Part shown: positions 15,796 to 24,466 of the stretch, piece after piece
Numbering within the stretch: the stretch's first letter is position 1
Layout of the letters: each line of letters opens with the position of its first letter
NCBI GenBank assembly: GCA_036703315.1
Contig: DATNPH010000265.1
Location: 1 to 38,352, forward strand
Direction: 5' to 3'
Source of the DNA: DATNPH01 sp036703315
GTDB lineage: Bacteria; Cyanobacteriota; Cyanobacteriia; Cyanobacteriales; Coleofasciculaceae
DNA: 38,352 nt
The notes under the pieces: generated by a model
The model's database searches: none
Seen by the model: only the letters and a program-made list of their open reading frames with translations
Told to the model about the DNA's origin: nothing
Program-made: the position numbers and the translations under genes

Positions 15796-15879
15796 GCGGA
15801 ACTGGCGGAATTGGCAGACGCGCTAGATTCAGGTTCTAGTGTTCGCAAGGACTTCCGGGTTCAAGTCCCGGGTTCCGCA
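15796..15879 (+). tRNA. tRNA-Leu, anticodon CAG
   Basis: The 84-nt cloverleaf has acceptor arms GCGGAAC/GTTCCGC (15796-15802 and 15872-15878) and discriminator A at 15879. The anticodon stem CTAGA/TCTAG encloses loop TTCAGGT, with CAG at 15830-15832. A long variable arm, typical of class II leucine tRNAs, and a T arm with GGTTCAAGTCC follow. The 3' CCA is not encoded. The anticodon loop has no intron, unlike the group I intron often found in cyanobacterial tRNA-Leu(UAA). Confidence 0.97.
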
Positions 15880-15958
15880 TAAGAAAAGTTTAGAATTATG
15901 AATTTTGAGATAAAACTTGAAATTCATAACTCCACAACTAACAAATTTCAAACTCTAG

Positions 15959-16765
15959 ATGCTGACAAGTACTCAGAATCCTCTGGTAAAGGCAATTAGG
16001 AAGCTGCATACAGCCAAGGGACGGCGGGAGCAGCAACTATTTTTGCTAGAGGGGACGCACCTTGTGGAGGAAGCTTGTACAGTAGACTACCCTCTCGTAA
16101 CAGTTTGCTGTACATCACAATGGCAGGAGCGTCATCAAGAACTTTGGCAAGAGGTGGCTTCTCGGTGCCAACGAGTAGAAATAGTGAGTCCGGAGGTACT
16201 TAAGGCGATCGCGACTACAGTTCAACCCGATGGTGTCGTGGCGACAGCACAGCGACGCCTCACTTCTGACTCAGAGCATCCGCAGGGAGGTTTACCTCTA
16301 CTCACATCTATCGGTCTAGCGCTGGAAACCGTGCAAGATCCAGGTAACCTCGGTACGATAATTCGAGCGGCAGCGGCAGCTAATGTTGAACGTTTATGGT
16401 TGAGCACAGACAGCGTGGATTTAGATAATCCCAAGGTATTGCGTTCATCAGCTGGTCAGTGGTTCCGGCTGCCTGTGACAGTCAGCCCTGATTTGAAAGA
16501 TGTTGTTTGCCAATGTCAGGCTCAAGGAATACAGGTGGTGGCAACAGTACCCCATGCTAGTGTGAGCTACTGGGATATAGAATTGCGGTGTCCTACCTTA
16601 ATTGTGCTGGGCAATGAGGCAGCTGGACTGAGAGCTGACTTGACTTTACTCGCCAATCAGCAAGTGAAAATTCCTCTCGCGCCAGGAGTGGAGTCGTTGA
16701 ATGTGGCGATCGCGGCTGCCTTAATGTTGTACGAAGCCCAACGCCAACGTCAAAAGAAGGGTTGA
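15959..16765 (+). CDS. SpoU/TrmH family RNA 2'-O-ribose methyltransferase
   Basis: The 268-residue protein has an N-terminal substrate-binding domain (1-100, with TSTQNPLVKAIRKL and FLLEGTHLVEEA) and a C-terminal SPOUT knot. The three motifs are DPGNLGTIIRAA (127-138, catalytic Arg136), VLGNEAAGL (216-224) and IPLAPGVESLNVAIA (238-252), which bind S-adenosylmethionine in the trefoil knot. Such enzymes methylate ribose of 23S rRNA or tRNA; the exact target cannot be told. The ATG follows a stretch of degenerate short repeats and has no clear ribosome-binding site. Its stop overlaps an inverted repeat shared with the convergent small gene downstream. Confidence 0.92.
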   Translation: MLTSTQNPLVKAIRKLHTAKGRREQQLFLLEGTHLVEEACTVDYPLVTVCCTSQWQERHQELWQEVASRCQRVEIVSPEVLKAIATTVQPDGVVATAQRRLTSDSEHPQGGLPLLTSIGLALETVQDPGNLGTIIRAAAAANVERLWLSTDSVDLDNPKVLRSSAGQWFRLPVTVSPDLKDVVCQCQAQGIQVVATVPHASVSYWDIELRCPTLIVLGNEAAGLRADLTLLANQQVKIPLAPGVESLNVAIAAALMLYEAQRQRQKKG

Positions 16766-16791
16766 AGGTTGGAAGTTCTAAACCTTCAACC
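16760..16791. terminator. Perfect 11-bp inverted repeat between convergent genes
   Basis: GGTTGAAGGTT and AACCTTCAACC flank a 10-nt loop and overlap the methyltransferase stop codon. Without a strong T-tract, it may act as a bidirectional 3'-end structure for the methyltransferase and the minus-strand gene at 16807. Confidence 0.5.
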
Positions 16792-16806
16792 TGCTCATCT
16801 GCTGCT

Positions 16807-17040
16807 CTATTCTTCTTCTAACGCCTCTTGTTCGCCAAAAAACTCATCAAGGTCAGCTGCGGCTTCTTCCAGTAGCTTTAAGTTACTCCAACTGTTTGAA
16901 GAGGTGTTCTCGGGGGATTGGGACTCAGATTCTGCGGTCTGACGCTCCTGTGCCAAGATATTCTGTAGTTGATCCAGCGACTCCATAAAAGCTCTGCTGG
17001 CATCAATCCGCCGATTTTGCTGATACTCATACTCATGCAT
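16807..17040 (-). CDS. Small acidic protein of unknown function
   Basis: I do not recognise a characterised family. The 77-residue product starts MHEYEYQQNRRIDASRAFME and has a predicted amphipathic helix (ASRAFMESLDQLQNILAQ), a Ser/Glu/Asn-rich middle (40-55) and a very acidic end (DLDEFFGEQEALEEE). An AAGGGA site precedes the ATG and the composition is protein-like, supporting a real gene. It is soluble, with no membrane segment or cysteine. It lies convergent to the methyltransferase and divergent from lpdA. Confidence 0.7.
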   Translation of the reverse strand: MHEYEYQQNRRIDASRAFMESLDQLQNILAQERQTAESESQSPENTSSNSWSNLKLLEEAAADLDEFFGEQEALEEE

Positions 17041-17285
17041 GATGTTTGATTCCCTTACATACGGCTTTTAGTTGGAGAACACCGAGTTAAGACTTCCAAG
17101 ATATAACACTGTCTAGGGGGAATTTTGAATGACAAGTGATATCTGGCAAATTCAAAATTTGAATGTATAAACTAAAACTTCAGCTATAGCTGGTATTCCC
17201 TAATCAGCAGCGAATAAACGGGTGAATTCAGCTGAAGACTTGCGCTCATGGATTGGTCAAGTTGAGAATAAAGAGGGCGATGCAT

Positions 17286-18734
17286 ATGGTTGAGATAGAT
17301 GTGAGTCAAGGATTTGATTACGATTTAGTGATTATTGGAGCCGGTGTAGGCGGACATGGTGCTGCATTACATGCGGTTAGCTGCGGTTTGAAAACCGCTA
17401 TTATTGAAGCGCACCAGATGGGGGGTACCTGTGTCAATCGGGGCTGCATCCCTTCAAAAGCGCTATTGGCGGCATCGGGTAGAGTACGAGAGTTACGTAA
17501 TACTCACCACCTTAAGTCACTGGGCATTCAGGTGGAAGGGGTTCAGTTTGACCGACAAGCGATCGCTGACCACTCTAGCAATCTTGTTACCAAGATTCGT
17601 GGCGATCTAACGAACAGCCTTAAACGCGTGGGGGTTGATATTATTCAGGGTTGGGGCAGAATAGCTGGATCACAAAAAGTAACAATTGCTACAGATAGCG
17701 GCGAAAAAAACGTCACAGCAAAAGATATTATTCTGTCCACAGGTTCTATTCCCTTTGTCCCTCCGGGAATTGAGCTGGATGGCAAAACGGTATTTACCAG
17801 TGATGACGCCTTGAAATTAGACTGGATACCAGATTGGGTAGCCATTGTTGGTAGCGGTTATATTGGTCTGGAGTTCTCGGATATTTACACGGCGCTAGGC
17901 TCAGAAATCACGATGATTGAGGCACTAGACCAATTGATGCCAACCTTTGACCCAGATATTGCTAAACTGGCGACGCGGGTGCTGATCACTCCTCGTGATG
18001 TTGAAACCTATGTAGGTGTACTAGCAAAAAAAGTAACTCCGGGAACACCAGTAGTGATTGAACTGGCTGACGCCAAAACCAAAGAGGTAGTAGATATCCT
18101 AGAAGTAGATGCCTGCCTCGTGGCAACAGGTCGGATTCCAGCTACTAAAGAGCTAGGACTGGATGCTGTAGGCGTCGAGACAGATCGGCGGGGCTTTATT
18201 TCTGTGAATGACACAATGGCAGTATTATCAGCTGGTGAGCCAGTACCACACTTGTGGGCAATTGGTGACGCGACGGGGCAATTGATGCTGGCTCACGCGG
18301 CATCAGCGCAAGGTATTGCGGCAGTGGAGAATATCTGTGGGCGTCACCGAACCGTAGACTATCGCAGCATCCCCGCCGCAGCATTTACTCACCCAGAAAT
18401 CAGCTATGTGGGACTGACAGAACCCGCTGCGAAGGAACTGGGTGAAAAAGAGGGGTTTGAAGTCGCCTCAGTGCGATCGTACTTTAAGGGCAATTCTAAG
18501 GCGATCGCAGAAGGGGAAGCAGATGGCATTGCCAAGGTAATCTACCGCAAAGATACAGGCGAGGTTCTCGGTGTGCATATCCTGGGTTTACACGCTTCAG
18601 ATCTGATTCATGAGGCATCCAATGCAATCGCGCTTCGACAGTCCGTCAAGACCCTGGCTTATTTAGTCCATGCCCATCCTACTCTGTCGGAAGTGCTGGA
18701 CGAAGCTTACAAACGAGCGGTCGTTAGTCATTAG
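17286..18734 (+). CDS. lpdA: Dihydrolipoamide dehydrogenase (E3)
   Basis: E3 reoxidises dihydrolipoyl groups of pyruvate dehydrogenase and the glycine cleavage system, using FAD and NAD+. The 482-residue form starting at 17286 has the FAD motif VIIGAGVGGHGAA, the redox-active disulfide GGTCVNRGCIPSK (Cys49, Cys54), the NAD motif IVGSGYIGLEF, the second FAD motif HLWAIGDATG and the catalytic His-Glu pair HAHPTLSEV near the C-terminus. The frame extends to TTG 17253 and ATG 17280, but GAGGG sits 8 bp before ATG 17286, so that start is favoured. lipA, which makes the lipoyl cofactor, is in the same window but not adjacent. Confidence 0.95.
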   Translation: MVEIDVSQGFDYDLVIIGAGVGGHGAALHAVSCGLKTAIIEAHQMGGTCVNRGCIPSKALLAASGRVRELRNTHHLKSLGIQVEGVQFDRQAIADHSSNLVTKIRGDLTNSLKRVGVDIIQGWGRIAGSQKVTIATDSGEKNVTAKDIILSTGSIPFVPPGIELDGKTVFTSDDALKLDWIPDWVAIVGSGYIGLEFSDIYTALGSEITMIEALDQLMPTFDPDIAKLATRVLITPRDVETYVGVLAKKVTPGTPVVIELADAKTKEVVDILEVDACLVATGRIPATKELGLDAVGVETDRRGFISVNDTMAVLSAGEPVPHLWAIGDATGQLMLAHAASAQGIAAVENICGRHRTVDYRSIPAAAFTHPEISYVGLTEPAAKELGEKEGFEVASVRSYFKGNSKAIAEGEADGIAKVIYRKDTGEVLGVHILGLHASDLIHEASNAIALRQSVKTLAYLVHAHPTLSEVLDEAYKRAVVSH

Positions 18735-18773
18735 TCCTTTGCTAATGGCTAACGGTTAATTGTAAAAATAAGG

Positions 18774-18815
18774 CAATTAGCAATTAGCAATTAGCAACTA
18801 GCAATTAGCAACTAG
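18774..18815. repeat. Short tandem repeat, six copies of CAAYTAG abutting trpC
   Basis: Six heptamers (CAATTAG or CAACTAG) run up to seven bases before the trpC ATG, occupying the place where a ribosome-binding site is expected. Confidence 0.9.
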
Positions 18816-18821
18816 CAATTA

Positions 18822-19709
18822 ATGCAAATTCGCCGACGCCCCCCTAATCCAGCTATTGACCTCAGCATATTGCGCTATCAAGTTGTTCTCCCAGACGCTG
18901 AACCGCGCCATATTTTGGAAGAAATCGTCTGGTACAAAGAAACAGAAGTTGACCAGATGCGGGAACGTGTTCCTTTAGTGGAGTTACGAAAGCGGGTACA
19001 GACGGCATCTCCACCTCGTAACTTCAAACAAGCTCTGCTCTCAGGTAAAACTCGTCCCGCTTTGATTGCTGAAGTCAAAAAAGCGTCTCCCAGTAAGGGA
19101 GTGCTTCGTGAGGATTTTGACCCAGTAGCGATCGCTAAAGCCTACCATCAAGGCGGTGCTACCGCTTTATCAGTACTGACTGATAAAAAATTCTTTCAAG
19201 GCAGTTGGGACAACTTGGCAAACGTTCGCGCCGCCGTTGAATTGCCAATCTTATGTAAGGATTTCATCATCTATCCTTACCAAATCTATCTCGCCCGCAG
19301 TTATGGAGCCGATGCTGTTTTGCTGATTGCCGCAATTCTGTCGGATCAGGATCTTCAGTACTTTGTCAAAATTGCTAATGCGCTGTCAATGACACCTTTG
19401 ATTGAAGTTCATACCCTCTCAGAGCTAGACCGTGTGTTACCTCTGGATGGCGTTACCCTAGTGGGTATTAATAATCGCAACTTGGAAGACTTTTCGGTCG
19501 ATCTGCAAACCACTTGCCAACTCCTGGCAGCACGGGGCAACCAGCTCCAGGAGCGTGGCATTTTGGTCGTTAGTGAATCAGGGCTGCATACAACCGCTGA
19601 TTTAGGGGCGGTAGCATCTGCAGGTGCTGCTGCTGTTCTTATCGGCGAGTCATTAGTAAAACAGCCTGATCCGGCTGCCGCGATTGTCGGTCTGTTTCCT
19701 AGTCAATAA
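18822..19709 (+). CDS. trpC: Indole-3-glycerol phosphate synthase
   Basis: TrpC closes the indole ring in tryptophan synthesis. The 295-residue TIM barrel has the family motifs IAEVKKASPSKG (82-93), TALSVLTDKKFFQGS, LCKDFIIYPYQI with catalytic Lys146, GINNRNLEDFSVD and VVSESGL. The N-terminus MQIRRRPPNPAIDL continued by EPRHILEEIVWYKE is the usual cyanobacterial form, supporting the start although the region upstream is repeat DNA with no Shine-Dalgarno. No other trp gene is nearby, as is usual for dispersed cyanobacterial trp genes. The protein is monofunctional, with no fused TrpF domain. Confidence 0.96.
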   Translation: MQIRRRPPNPAIDLSILRYQVVLPDAEPRHILEEIVWYKETEVDQMRERVPLVELRKRVQTASPPRNFKQALLSGKTRPALIAEVKKASPSKGVLREDFDPVAIAKAYHQGGATALSVLTDKKFFQGSWDNLANVRAAVELPILCKDFIIYPYQIYLARSYGADAVLLIAAILSDQDLQYFVKIANALSMTPLIEVHTLSELDRVLPLDGVTLVGINNRNLEDFSVDLQTTCQLLAARGNQLQERGILVVSESGLHTTADLGAVASAGAAAVLIGESLVKQPDPAAAIVGLFPSQ

Positions 19710-19799
19710 CTTGTTAACCACGACACATTGTCGATTGCGATTACCCTAAGGCGATACAACGCTTGTGCAGATTAGTCCATTTGAGGTAAACCAAGTTAC

Positions 19800-20087
19800 A
19801 TGGAGCCAATCCCCCTTCCGTCTTATATCCACTACGAACTGCTTCTCCAGCTTCTAGAGCGCCAAACTTCCTTTACTGTCAATCAAAAACCAGCAGTTCG
19901 AGAGCAGGTTCATCAACTGATTAGTACCCTCCGCAAAGCCTTAGCACAGCAAAGGCAACTTGAAGAAGCCTGTCGGCGGGCTAATTTGCCGATTGAGTAT
20001 CGTTGGTCTCTCAACAGCGTCGGCTTTGAGCCAGAGCCCTCTCAAGATGTTTTTCCTCTAGGTAAGAAACCTGAAGTTAGTAAGTAG
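19800..20087 (+). CDS. Small conserved cyanobacterial protein, function unknown
   Basis: The 95-residue protein begins MEPIPLPSYIHYELLLQLLE, followed by a helical region (SFTVNQKPAVREQVHQLIST, LRKALAQQRQLEEACRR) and LPIEYRWSLN. It looks like a small helical protein conserved in cyanobacteria (I think the DUF5340 type, from memory and unverified). It has no membrane segment. GAGG lies about 13 bp before the ATG. It follows trpC by 90 bp on the same strand and may be cotranscribed, but no functional link to tryptophan synthesis is evident. Confidence 0.75.
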   Translation: MEPIPLPSYIHYELLLQLLERQTSFTVNQKPAVREQVHQLISTLRKALAQQRQLEEACRRANLPIEYRWSLNSVGFEPEPSQDVFPLGKKPEVSK

Positions 20088-20364
20088 TAGCAGTACGATA
20101 GGCATGAATTTAACAGCGACAGAGAGCTATGGCAAGAACTGTCAGCTTGAAAAGTAGCTACAAACTAACAAGTGCTATTGCTAAGTTACTAAGAGGTCAA
20201 ACTAGCCAAAATTCGTACTAATGCCTGTGGTATCCCAACTGGAATGCCCGAGTACAACTAAATCAAACAAGTATTTTTAGGTATCGTGTGCCGTGTCAGC
20301 CGCCTCATAGTCGGGGAGTTGTGCGATCCTGGAGTATGCGAAGCGAGAAGATAGAGGAAACGCA

Positions 20365-21519
20365 ATGAACGATAAGCTCATGCTGATGATTCCTGGGCCT
20401 ACGCCAGTCCCGGAACAAGTATTACTGGCTCTCTCCAAGCACCCGATCGGGCACCGTAGCGGCGAATTTAGTGAAATCATGGCAGAGGTGACCCAAAGCC
20501 TTAAGTGGGTACACCAGACCGAAAATGACGTTCTGGTCTTAACGGTAAGTGGTACTGGTGCTATGGAAGCTGGCATTATTAACTTCCTGAGTCCAGGCGA
20601 TCGCGTCTTGGTGGGATGTAACGGTAAATTTGGAGAACGCTGGGCGGATCTGAGTGCCGCATTTGGTCTTGAGGTCGATAAAATCACGGCAGATTGGGGT
20701 AAGCCCCTAGATACCGAACAGTTTCGAGAAAAGCTCGTTGCCGACACCCAAAAGAAAATTAAAGCCGTCATCGTCACCCACTCTGAGACCTCTACTGGCG
20801 TCCTCAACGATTTGGAAACCATTAATCGTTATGTCAAAGACCATGGGGAAGCCCTAATCATTGTTGACGCCGTTACCAGCTTAGGGGCGGTCAATCTACC
20901 GATAGATAACTGGGGACTTGATGTCGTTGCTTCTGGTTCTCAAAAAGGCTACATGATTCCCCCAGGGCTAGGGTTTGTGTCTGTCAGCCCCAAAGCCTGG
21001 GAAGCCTATAAAACAGCTAAACTGCCACGCTTCTACCTGGATTTGGGTTTGTACCGCAAAGCGGCTGCGAAAAATACCAATCCCTTTACGCCACCAGTCA
21101 ACTTAGTCGTGGCGTTACAGGCGGCGCTGCGTATGATGAAAGCAGAAGGTTTAGAATCCATCTTCGCACGTCACCAACGTCTGATGAAGGCGACACGCGA
21201 AGCCGTGAAAGCCCTCTCGTTACCCTTGTTTGCTCCCGATGAGGCAGCTAGCCCTGCAATTACTGCCGTTGCACCTGTCTCGATTGAGTCAGAACAAATC
21301 CGCGCCATTATGAAAAAGCGCTTCGATATTGCTCTGGCTGGAGGGCAAGACCATTATAAAGGGAAGATTTTCCGCATTGGTCACCTCGGCTTTGTCAGCG
21401 ATCGCGATATCCTCGCCGCTATTGGTTCTCTCGAAGCCACCTTGTGCGAATTGGGATATGAATCGGTGAGTCCGGGGGCTGGTATTGCTGCTGCGGCTAG
21501 AGTATTTACACAATCATAG
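20365..21519 (+). CDS. Class V aminotransferase (alanine/serine-glyoxylate type)
   Basis: This 384-residue PLP enzyme belongs to the group of alanine:glyoxylate and serine:pyruvate aminotransferases. Cyanobacterial members were historically annotated as a soluble hydrogenase 42-kDa subunit. Motifs are IPGPTPVPEQVL, HRSGEFSEIM, TVSGTGAMEAG (PLP phosphate region), VDAVTSLGAV with the Asp that binds the pyridine nitrogen, and SGSQKGYMIPPG with the Schiff-base Lys194. The C-terminal domain has FRIGHLGFV. It probably detoxifies photorespiratory glyoxylate to glycine. An AGAGGAA site precedes the ATG. A strong hairpin terminator follows. Confidence 0.93.
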   Translation: MNDKLMLMIPGPTPVPEQVLLALSKHPIGHRSGEFSEIMAEVTQSLKWVHQTENDVLVLTVSGTGAMEAGIINFLSPGDRVLVGCNGKFGERWADLSAAFGLEVDKITADWGKPLDTEQFREKLVADTQKKIKAVIVTHSETSTGVLNDLETINRYVKDHGEALIIVDAVTSLGAVNLPIDNWGLDVVASGSQKGYMIPPGLGFVSVSPKAWEAYKTAKLPRFYLDLGLYRKAAAKNTNPFTPPVNLVVALQAALRMMKAEGLESIFARHQRLMKATREAVKALSLPLFAPDEAASPAITAVAPVSIESEQIRAIMKKRFDIALAGGQDHYKGKIFRIGHLGFVSDRDILAAIGSLEATLCELGYESVSPGAGIAAAARVFTQS

Positions 21520-21577
21520 GAATTGAATGTTTAAAAGCTGGACAGTTGAATGTCATAACTTGCCAACCGCTAACTAA

Positions 21578-21610
21578 AAAAGAGCGAGTCGCTCATTGAC
21601 TCGCTCTTTT
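21578..21610 (+). terminator. Intrinsic terminator after the aminotransferase
   Basis: A perfect 13-bp stem (AAAAGAGCGAGTC / GACTCGCTCTTTT) with a 7-nt loop ends in a T-tract. The A-tract on the other side means it could also act on minus-strand transcripts from the DUF2949 gene. Confidence 0.93.
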
Positions 21611-21733
21611 CTATTTGCCTTGAGATTAATTGTGAAAGAAAAAACGATTTTAGACATTGCCTAGGGTTGAAGTTAACCTGAAGGCATAAGCGTTTGGACA
21701 TGATTTATCTGCTCCTTGCCACTGCATCCGGTC

Positions 21734-21925
21734 TTAGACCGTTTCCAGCCAGTCATAGATTCGATCTAATTGCTCTAAAGTTACCAAACCGTACTGCCAA
21801 AGAATCATTGGTAAAGGACCTGGATCTTGCTCACGGTAACGTTGGGCAATTTCGATTGAATCTCTGGAAATCGCTAATTCTTCTTGGAGAAAGCGAAGAA
21901 ACTTAGAATAGGTTGCGGGTGCCAT
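21734..21925 (-). CDS. DUF2949-type small protein
   Basis: The 63-residue protein contains FLQEELAISRDSIEIAQR, LPMILWQYGLVTLEQLD and IYDWLET, the hallmark of the small cyanobacterial DUF2949 family, whose function is unknown. An unusually complete Shine-Dalgarno (GAGGAGGTGA) lies upstream. Spacing is 12 bp to the ATG at 21925 and 9 bp to an adjacent in-frame TTG at 21928, so the start could be either. It is soluble and helical. It lies convergent to the aminotransferase, sharing its terminator hairpin. Confidence 0.88.
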   Translation of the reverse strand: MAPATYSKFLRFLQEELAISRDSIEIAQRYREQDPGPLPMILWQYGLVTLEQLDRIYDWLETV

Positions 21926-22555
21926 CAATTACATTCACCTCCTCGTTGTATGCTCTATTCTGAAATTAAGAGCTTGTGTCTTTAGACTCATTACAGCCAG
22001 TCTTTAATGTGTCCACAGTTTACTGGTTCTCCTCTTAATATCTTGAGAGTTTGAACCTGTACTACCTGTGTCCGAAATCACTGGCAATTTGAGATTTATA
22101 TCAACTGTGTCTACTCTCCACTTTTGTTGTGACGGCAATGATGCTGATGCCAAAAACACTGCATCTATACTTTCACAACTAAACAAAGTGGAAAATCAAG
22201 TGTCGCATAACTAACTGCGCCAACCCATACTCCACACTGTTAAGCAAACTTCGCTTAATTTCTTTTACTTCAGTGCTTTAATAAAAGCCCTCTGTAAAAT
22301 TGTATATTTTCGCTCCAGAGTACGCTGTCAGTTAGACTAACCTCACACCATAACTCAGCGACTTATCGCCAAGTCTAACTAGCGTAACACCCTTGGACAT
22401 TGCACTCAGCGCTGAAGGCTGAGCATAGTCTGCCAGTTAAAGGTTTAGACTATCTTAGTTTTTGACATTTTAGATCTGTCTTAGGACAGAGTAGCTTAAT
22501 TTTGCTGCAAAACAGCAAACTATTAAGTGAAATTTCTAATAATTTTAATAAGAAT
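21926..22555. other. Gene-free region upstream of the DUF2949 gene
   Basis: About 630 bp carry no convincing gene on either strand; the 60-codon frame at 22004-22186 (minus) has no ribosome-binding site and low-quality composition. Small inverted repeats occur (CTCAGCG...GGCTGAG near 22407-22425; TCTGTC...GACAGA near 22475-22490). No RNA family was recognised. Confidence 0.4.
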
Positions 22556-23134
22556 TTAGAATTTAGGCGGGGTAGGCAGGGTTGTGGTTGTATTTCCACC
22601 CAGGAACTTGATACTCACCCGATCGCCTACCTTAATTCCCAGTTCAGCTGCCCGTCCTCCTCGAAGTTCTATCACTTGGTCAATAGGGACTTCCGGACCG
22701 TAGGTAGGGCAGGGAGTTGTGGTACAAGGGGGGACATCTGGCGCGATCGCTTTGACTTCCCCATCCTTCAGAAAAACCATATCGAGCGGGATTATCGTAT
22801 TCTTCATCCAAAAATTGACGGGTTGCGGTGGATTGAAGTCAAATAGCATCCCTCGATTAGGTTCTAGAGAACTCCGATACATTAACCCCATGGCTTGCTC
22901 TTGGGGGGTTCGTGCCACTTCTAGCGCAATCCGCTGACCTCCTATTTCGACTTGAGCAGAAACTGGTAGCATTTGACCTGTGTTTGTGGGTGACGATGAA
23001 ACGATTCGGGGAGATGGCAGCTGTTCACCAGACTTCAACGGCATATTATCGGCTACTTTAGCAGGCGTCGATGCTACACAGCCAACCAGCAAAATACTCA
23101 ACATTGATCCTAAGAAACTGATTCGACACTTCAT
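22556..23134 (-). CDS. DUF192 lipoprotein
   Basis: The 192-residue protein starts with a signal peptide ending in the lipobox LLVGC (Cys19), so it is probably membrane-anchored outside the cytoplasm. After a Ser/Pro-rich linker, a DUF192 domain (about 60-180) shows EVARTPQEQAMGLMYRSSL, GMLFDF, NFWMKNTIIPLDMVFL and VIELRGGRAAELGIKVGD. The biochemical role of DUF192 is not established. The CxxxxxC-type pair in PPCTTTPCPTY could form a disulfide. The gene lies 49 bp downstream of the response regulator on the same strand and may share its transcript. Confidence 0.9.
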   Translation of the reverse strand: MKCRISFLGSMLSILLVGCVASTPAKVADNMPLKSGEQLPSPRIVSSSPTNTGQMLPVSAQVEIGGQRIALEVARTPQEQAMGLMYRSSLEPNRGMLFDFNPPQPVNFWMKNTIIPLDMVFLKDGEVKAIAPDVPPCTTTPCPTYGPEVPIDQVIELRGGRAAELGIKVGDRVSIKFLGGNTTTTLPTPPKF

Positions 23135-23183
23135 ACCCTAAAACCTTATTCTGTCACGCCTAAAAAGTGCCTTCCCTGACGCT

Positions 23184-23879
23184 TCATATCTCTCGCAACA
23201 CGTAACCAACACCTCGCACAGTTTGAATTAACCGTTTTTCACCCTCGTCTTCGATCTTGAGACGTAAATAGCGAATATAGACTTCAATTACATTGGACTC
23301 TCCCATAAAATCGTAACCCCAAACATTTTCCAAAATTTGTTCGCGAGTTAAGACTTCACGGGGATGGGACATCAAATACTTGAGTAGCTCAAACTCTTTC
23401 ATTGTCAGGTCGATCGCCCGTCCAGACCGCATGGCTCGGCGCGTGGTCAAATCTAAAATAAGATCGCCAAACCTTAGCTGATCTGTGGTACCTGCTTTTG
23501 GCTCTAGATAGAGGCGCACCATCTGTAAAAAGGGTTCAGTGCGATAGGGTTTGAGAAAATAATCATCAGCCCCAGATTCTAGACAAGCTACTCGATCATC
23601 CACCGTGTCACGAGCCATTAGCAAAAGTACTGGTACCCGAGAGCCTGTATTTCTAATCTGAGTACATAACTTCAGTCCAGATTCTCCCGGAAGCGCTCTA
23701 TCGACAACTATCATAGCTGGTTGGAGTTCGCAGGCTTGATGCCAGCCGCTACTAGCATCAGTCGCAACGACAGTATGATAGCCTGCCTCTCTCAAATCCA
23801 AAGTCATCCGTTCTGCAAAGGTTTCGTCTGTTTCTACAACCAAGACACAAGGATTGCGGTCAAGAGTAATATATTGCAT
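23184..23879 (-). CDS. OmpR-type response regulator, NblR-like, with atypical receiver
   Basis: The 231-residue protein has a receiver domain (1-125) and a winged-helix DNA-binding domain (about 135-231, with TMKEFELLKYLMSHPREVLT and VEVYIRYLRLKIE). The phospho-acceptor Asp60 (VVDRALPG) and Lys110 are kept. The usual switch Thr/Ser is Met88 (VLLLMARD), which would weaken phosphorylation signalling. The overall sequence resembles NblR, the regulator of phycobilisome degradation under nutrient stress, but this is from memory. The frame extends upstream to a GTG, but ATG 23879 gives the usual N-terminus just before PCVLVVETDE. Neither start has a good ribosome-binding site. Confidence 0.85.
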   Translation of the reverse strand: MQYITLDRNPCVLVVETDETFAERMTLDLREAGYHTVVATDASSGWHQACELQPAMIVVDRALPGESGLKLCTQIRNTGSRVPVLLLMARDTVDDRVACLESGADDYFLKPYRTEPFLQMVRLYLEPKAGTTDQLRFGDLILDLTTRRAMRSGRAIDLTMKEFELLKYLMSHPREVLTREQILENVWGYDFMGESNVIEVYIRYLRLKIEDEGEKRLIQTVRGVGYVLREI

Positions 23880-24181
23880 AGGCAGTTCTTGTGATTCTAA
23901 GTTTGGTATTACAGTATTACACTTAACTTGTCTCCCTTGTTGTAGCACGTCCTAACTAATTAGTTACCTCACTTCAGTAGGTGCCGAATAAGGAGTCAGA
24001 CCCATCTTTACTTACTTGTCCATAGCTCAGTATAGTTTCTATGGAGCTTTAATCTATATACCTTCTCAAGGAGATGACAGGAGTCCTTCTAAGGTTCTCT
24101 AGTTGGGAAGGATAGCTTCCACTGGCTCTGTATTACCACTACAGAACGCATTAGCTCACATCCCAGGAGTGCATTGATTCT

Positions 24182-24415
24182 ATGCCAAACTACAAATCGG
24201 TTGCTGCTTACACTCAAACGAAATCTCGCTTAAAGGCAGTTCAGGAAGCAAAAGCCAAACTTCCAGAGGCTGAAGCGAAGCTGACTCGTTTAAGGGTGCT
24301 ACACTCCCAGTTGTGTAAAGAATTCGGTGATAGCGGAAATGTCCGACAGCAGTTAGAGGACGCCGAAAACCAGTTGGATAAATTAAAAGAAACGTTGAAG
24401 CAGTTAACTGTTTAA
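24182..24415 (+). CDS. Small coiled-coil protein of unknown function
   Basis: The 77-residue product (MPNYKSVAAYTQTKSRLKAV at the start) is almost entirely helical. Heptad-like hydrophobics from residue 18 to 76 (AKLPEAEAKLTRLRVL, VRQQLEDAENQLDKLKE) predict a coiled coil, broken by FGDSGN. I do not recognise a family. A good intrinsic terminator follows 20 bp after the stop, which supports an independent transcript. It is divergent from the NblR-like regulator. Confidence 0.7.
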   Translation: MPNYKSVAAYTQTKSRLKAVQEAKAKLPEAEAKLTRLRVLHSQLCKEFGDSGNVRQQLEDAENQLDKLKETLKQLTV

Positions 24416-24435
24416 CAACCTCCAACGTTATAACA

Positions 24436-24466
24436 AAAAAGCCCAGCTGGAACAGTTGGGTTTTTT
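24436..24466 (+). terminator. Intrinsic terminator after the coiled-coil gene
   Basis: AAAAAGCCCAGCTG pairs with CAGTTGGGTTTTT around a GAA loop, with two G-T wobbles, and ends in a T-tract. Confidence 0.93.

Noticed and set aside
20129..20221. 30-codon basic frame upstream of the aminotransferase
   Set aside because: Too short to judge and no recognisable family. The frame continues open after its stop, but the downstream translation is not protein-like. Nothing else was seen in 20088-20364.
22004..22186. 60-codon frame in the gap upstream of the DUF2949 gene
   Set aside because: No ribosome-binding site or domain; composition fits chance.
22225..22350. ACTCCACAC and CCTCACACC strings resembling the Yfr1 RNA motif
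   Set aside because: The exact ACTCCTCACAC core is absent and no adjacent terminator hairpin is seen.
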